Shown: one piece after another, positions 6,246 through 7,089 of the stretch
Numbering within the stretch: position 1 is the first letter of the stretch
Layout of the letters: every line of letters starts with the position of its first letter
NCBI GenBank assembly: GCA_003647525.1
Contig: QMMZ01000097.1
Span: forward strand, 1 to 7,089
Direction: 5' to 3'
Source: Deltaproteobacteria bacterium
GTDB taxonomy: Bacteria > Desulfobacterota > Desulfobacteria > Desulfobacterales > ETH-SRB1
DNA: 7,089 nucleotides
Notes under the pieces: generated by a model
What the model was told of the DNA's origin: nothing
The model's database searches: none
What the model saw: only the letters and a program-made list of their open reading frames with translations
Program-made: the position numbers and the translations under genes

Positions 6246-6674
6246 ATGAATATGATCACAAAAACGCGAGAGGACGAAAATACGAAAGGGGAACAACATC
6301 AGCGTATCCTTAACTCTAAACAGATACTGTATCCTATCGCTTACATGATAGGTATTCTTGGTTTTGCTTCTGTGCCAGACACCCAGGATTATGATAATAG
6401 CTGGTTTTCATTGAATGCTATTGTAAATAATTTTCTTCATGTCCCTGCGTACGGAATTTTAATGTTCCTCTGGTTCAGAGCGCTCCGTCAGAAATTCCAT
6501 TCAAAACATAGATGCTTTTTCTATGCTGTAGGAATAACAATGGCTTTTGGAATACTTCAGGAGTTGGTCCAATCATTTGTACGCGGCCGTTTCGTAAGCC
6601 TTGCTGATATCGGACTGGATACCATAGGCATTGCCTTAGCCGTTCTTTACATACATAAGTATCAATGGACGTAG
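6246..6674 (+). CDS. VanZ-like family membrane protein
   Basis: A 142-residue integral membrane protein with four hydrophobic segments, at about residues 27-44, 59-78, 89-108 and 118-136. The VanZ-like family signature is visible: NNFLHVPAYGIL (family D-x-x-x-H-F-x-x-Y pattern, H65), then LQELVQSFVRGRFVSLADIG and LDTIG (family 'E--Q-F-PGR--S--D---N--G', with D125 in the usual Asn position). VanZ itself affects teicoplanin resistance; the biochemical role of most members is unknown, but they are frequent in polysaccharide and exosortase loci. There is no clear Shine-Dalgarno ahead of ATG 6246 or the in-frame ATG 6252, because the inverted-repeat arm occupies that place. The first 25 residues are polar and may be untranslated or poorly conserved. 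Spacing suggests it may be transcribed apart from the upstream genes. Confidence 0.8.
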   Translation: MNMITKTREDENTKGEQHQRILNSKQILYPIAYMIGILGFASVPDTQDYDNSWFSLNAIVNNFLHVPAYGILMFLWFRALRQKFHSKHRCFFYAVGITMAFGILQELVQSFVRGRFVSLADIGLDTIGIALAVLYIHKYQWT

Positions 6675-7089
6675 TGGCTACCAACTTAAAGCCAATACCC
6701 GTGAATGAATCATATTCAGACAATGTAACTATTTTTTAGATACGGAGCACCGCTGCTGATAGATTGATGATTTTCACAGATGGGCAACTGTAATGTTTGA
6801 TGGAACATCAATGAAAGTTAGTTCCACAGTTAAGTTATGTGCAGTTCCAGTCTCTCACATGCCGGATGGCAGTTATCTAACTGTCATCAAAGGAAAGATC
6901 GAAGACCCTGCAGGATCGGCAAACGGTCGTAAGAAAAGGAAAATATCCATTGCAGATTAGCTTTCTTGATACGTTACAACTCATTATCGACAGTACACCC
7001 CACGAAGCCACATTGTCTGCCGGTAAGCAGAATCATGATCAGGATGTAATGACAAACAGGCGCAGCCATAAACCGTCACGGTACGCTAC
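6675..7089. other. 415-base stretch without a recognised gene
   Basis: Nothing clearly functional was recognised here. Just after the VanZ-like stop is a weak inverted pair, TGAAT-(7)-ATTCA, with no T-run. The stretch holds a 55-codon ORF (listed separately) and a +2-frame run without stops from 6881 to the window end (about 69 codons). That run contains an ATG at 7049 preceded by AGGA at 7041-7044, which could be the beginning of a gene continuing beyond the window. No tRNA, CRISPR or complete insertion sequence was seen. Confidence 0.5.
6793..6960 (+). CDS. Small hypothetical ORF, possibly a gene fragment
   Basis: A 55-residue frame from ATG to TAG, open upstream to a stop at 6760. I do not recognise it with confidence. 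The middle reads VKLCAVPVSHMPDGSYLTVI, and the C-terminal third is basic (NGRKKRKISIAD). The segment 'PDGSYL--I' faintly resembles internal parts of some IS4-type DDE transposases, but no DDE catalytic triad or terminal repeats are visible, so it may be a decayed remnant. There is no good Shine-Dalgarno before the ATG. The adjoining +2 frame stays open from 6881 to the end, so a frameshifted old gene is also possible. Confidence 0.25.
   Translation: MFDGTSMKVSSTVKLCAVPVSHMPDGSYLTVIKGKIEDPAGSANGRKKRKISIAD

Noticed and set aside
2..6674. Assigning the locus to an exosortase (XrtA/PEP-CTERM) system
   Set aside because: Several genes resemble those found with XrtA, but no exosortase, PEP-CTERM protein or other diagnostic member is in the window.
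6475..6723. Reverse-strand 82-codon ORF over the VanZ-like gene end
   Set aside because: It is antisense to conserved VanZ motifs and has no recognisable protein features.

Overview
The window is a stretch of a surface-polysaccharide (exopolysaccharide, capsule or O-antigen type) locus from an AT-rich Gram-negative bacterium. Two proteins carry Sec signal peptides and outer-membrane export features, so an outer membrane is certain. The gene mix (short polysaccharide export protein, large beta-barrel, acyl-carrier protein with AMP ligase, VanZ-like protein) and the repeated intergenic palindromes resemble loci I associate with sulfate-reducing and related Deltaproteobacteria (Desulfobacterota). 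That taxonomic guess is inference only. All seven recognisable genes lie on the + strand.

Layout. Bases 2-139 are the last 45 codons of an initiating sugar-phosphate transferase. A 230-base gap follows, mostly featureless except for a long imperfect palindrome at 244-339. Then come a short periplasmic export protein (OPX/Wza-like, 370-939) and an outer-membrane beta-barrel (964-2262), which together look like a polysaccharide exit pore. Next is a tightly packed set: a PP-loop ATPase of the N-acetyl-sugar amidotransferase type (2283-3305), an acyl carrier protein that overlaps it by 4 bases (3302-3544), and an AMP-forming acyl ligase with a TTG start (3558-5135). After about 100 bases comes a lipoprotein SGNH-hydrolase-like protein (5238-6077). 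A 168-base gap rich in short repeats separates it from a VanZ-like membrane protein (6246-6674). The last 415 bases hold no recognised gene, only a 55-codon ORF and an open frame running off the end.

How it may work together. The transferase would start the glycan on a lipid carrier, and the OPX/beta-barrel pair would export it. The carrier protein, ligase and SGNH protein resemble in architecture the DltA/DltC/DltD part of teichoic-acid D-alanylation, so one reading is an acylation (or amidation) system that decorates the glycan. The membrane acyltransferase (MBOAT) and the glutaminase expected in such a scheme are not in this window. Homology of the individual proteins is well supported; the joint pathway is a hypothesis.
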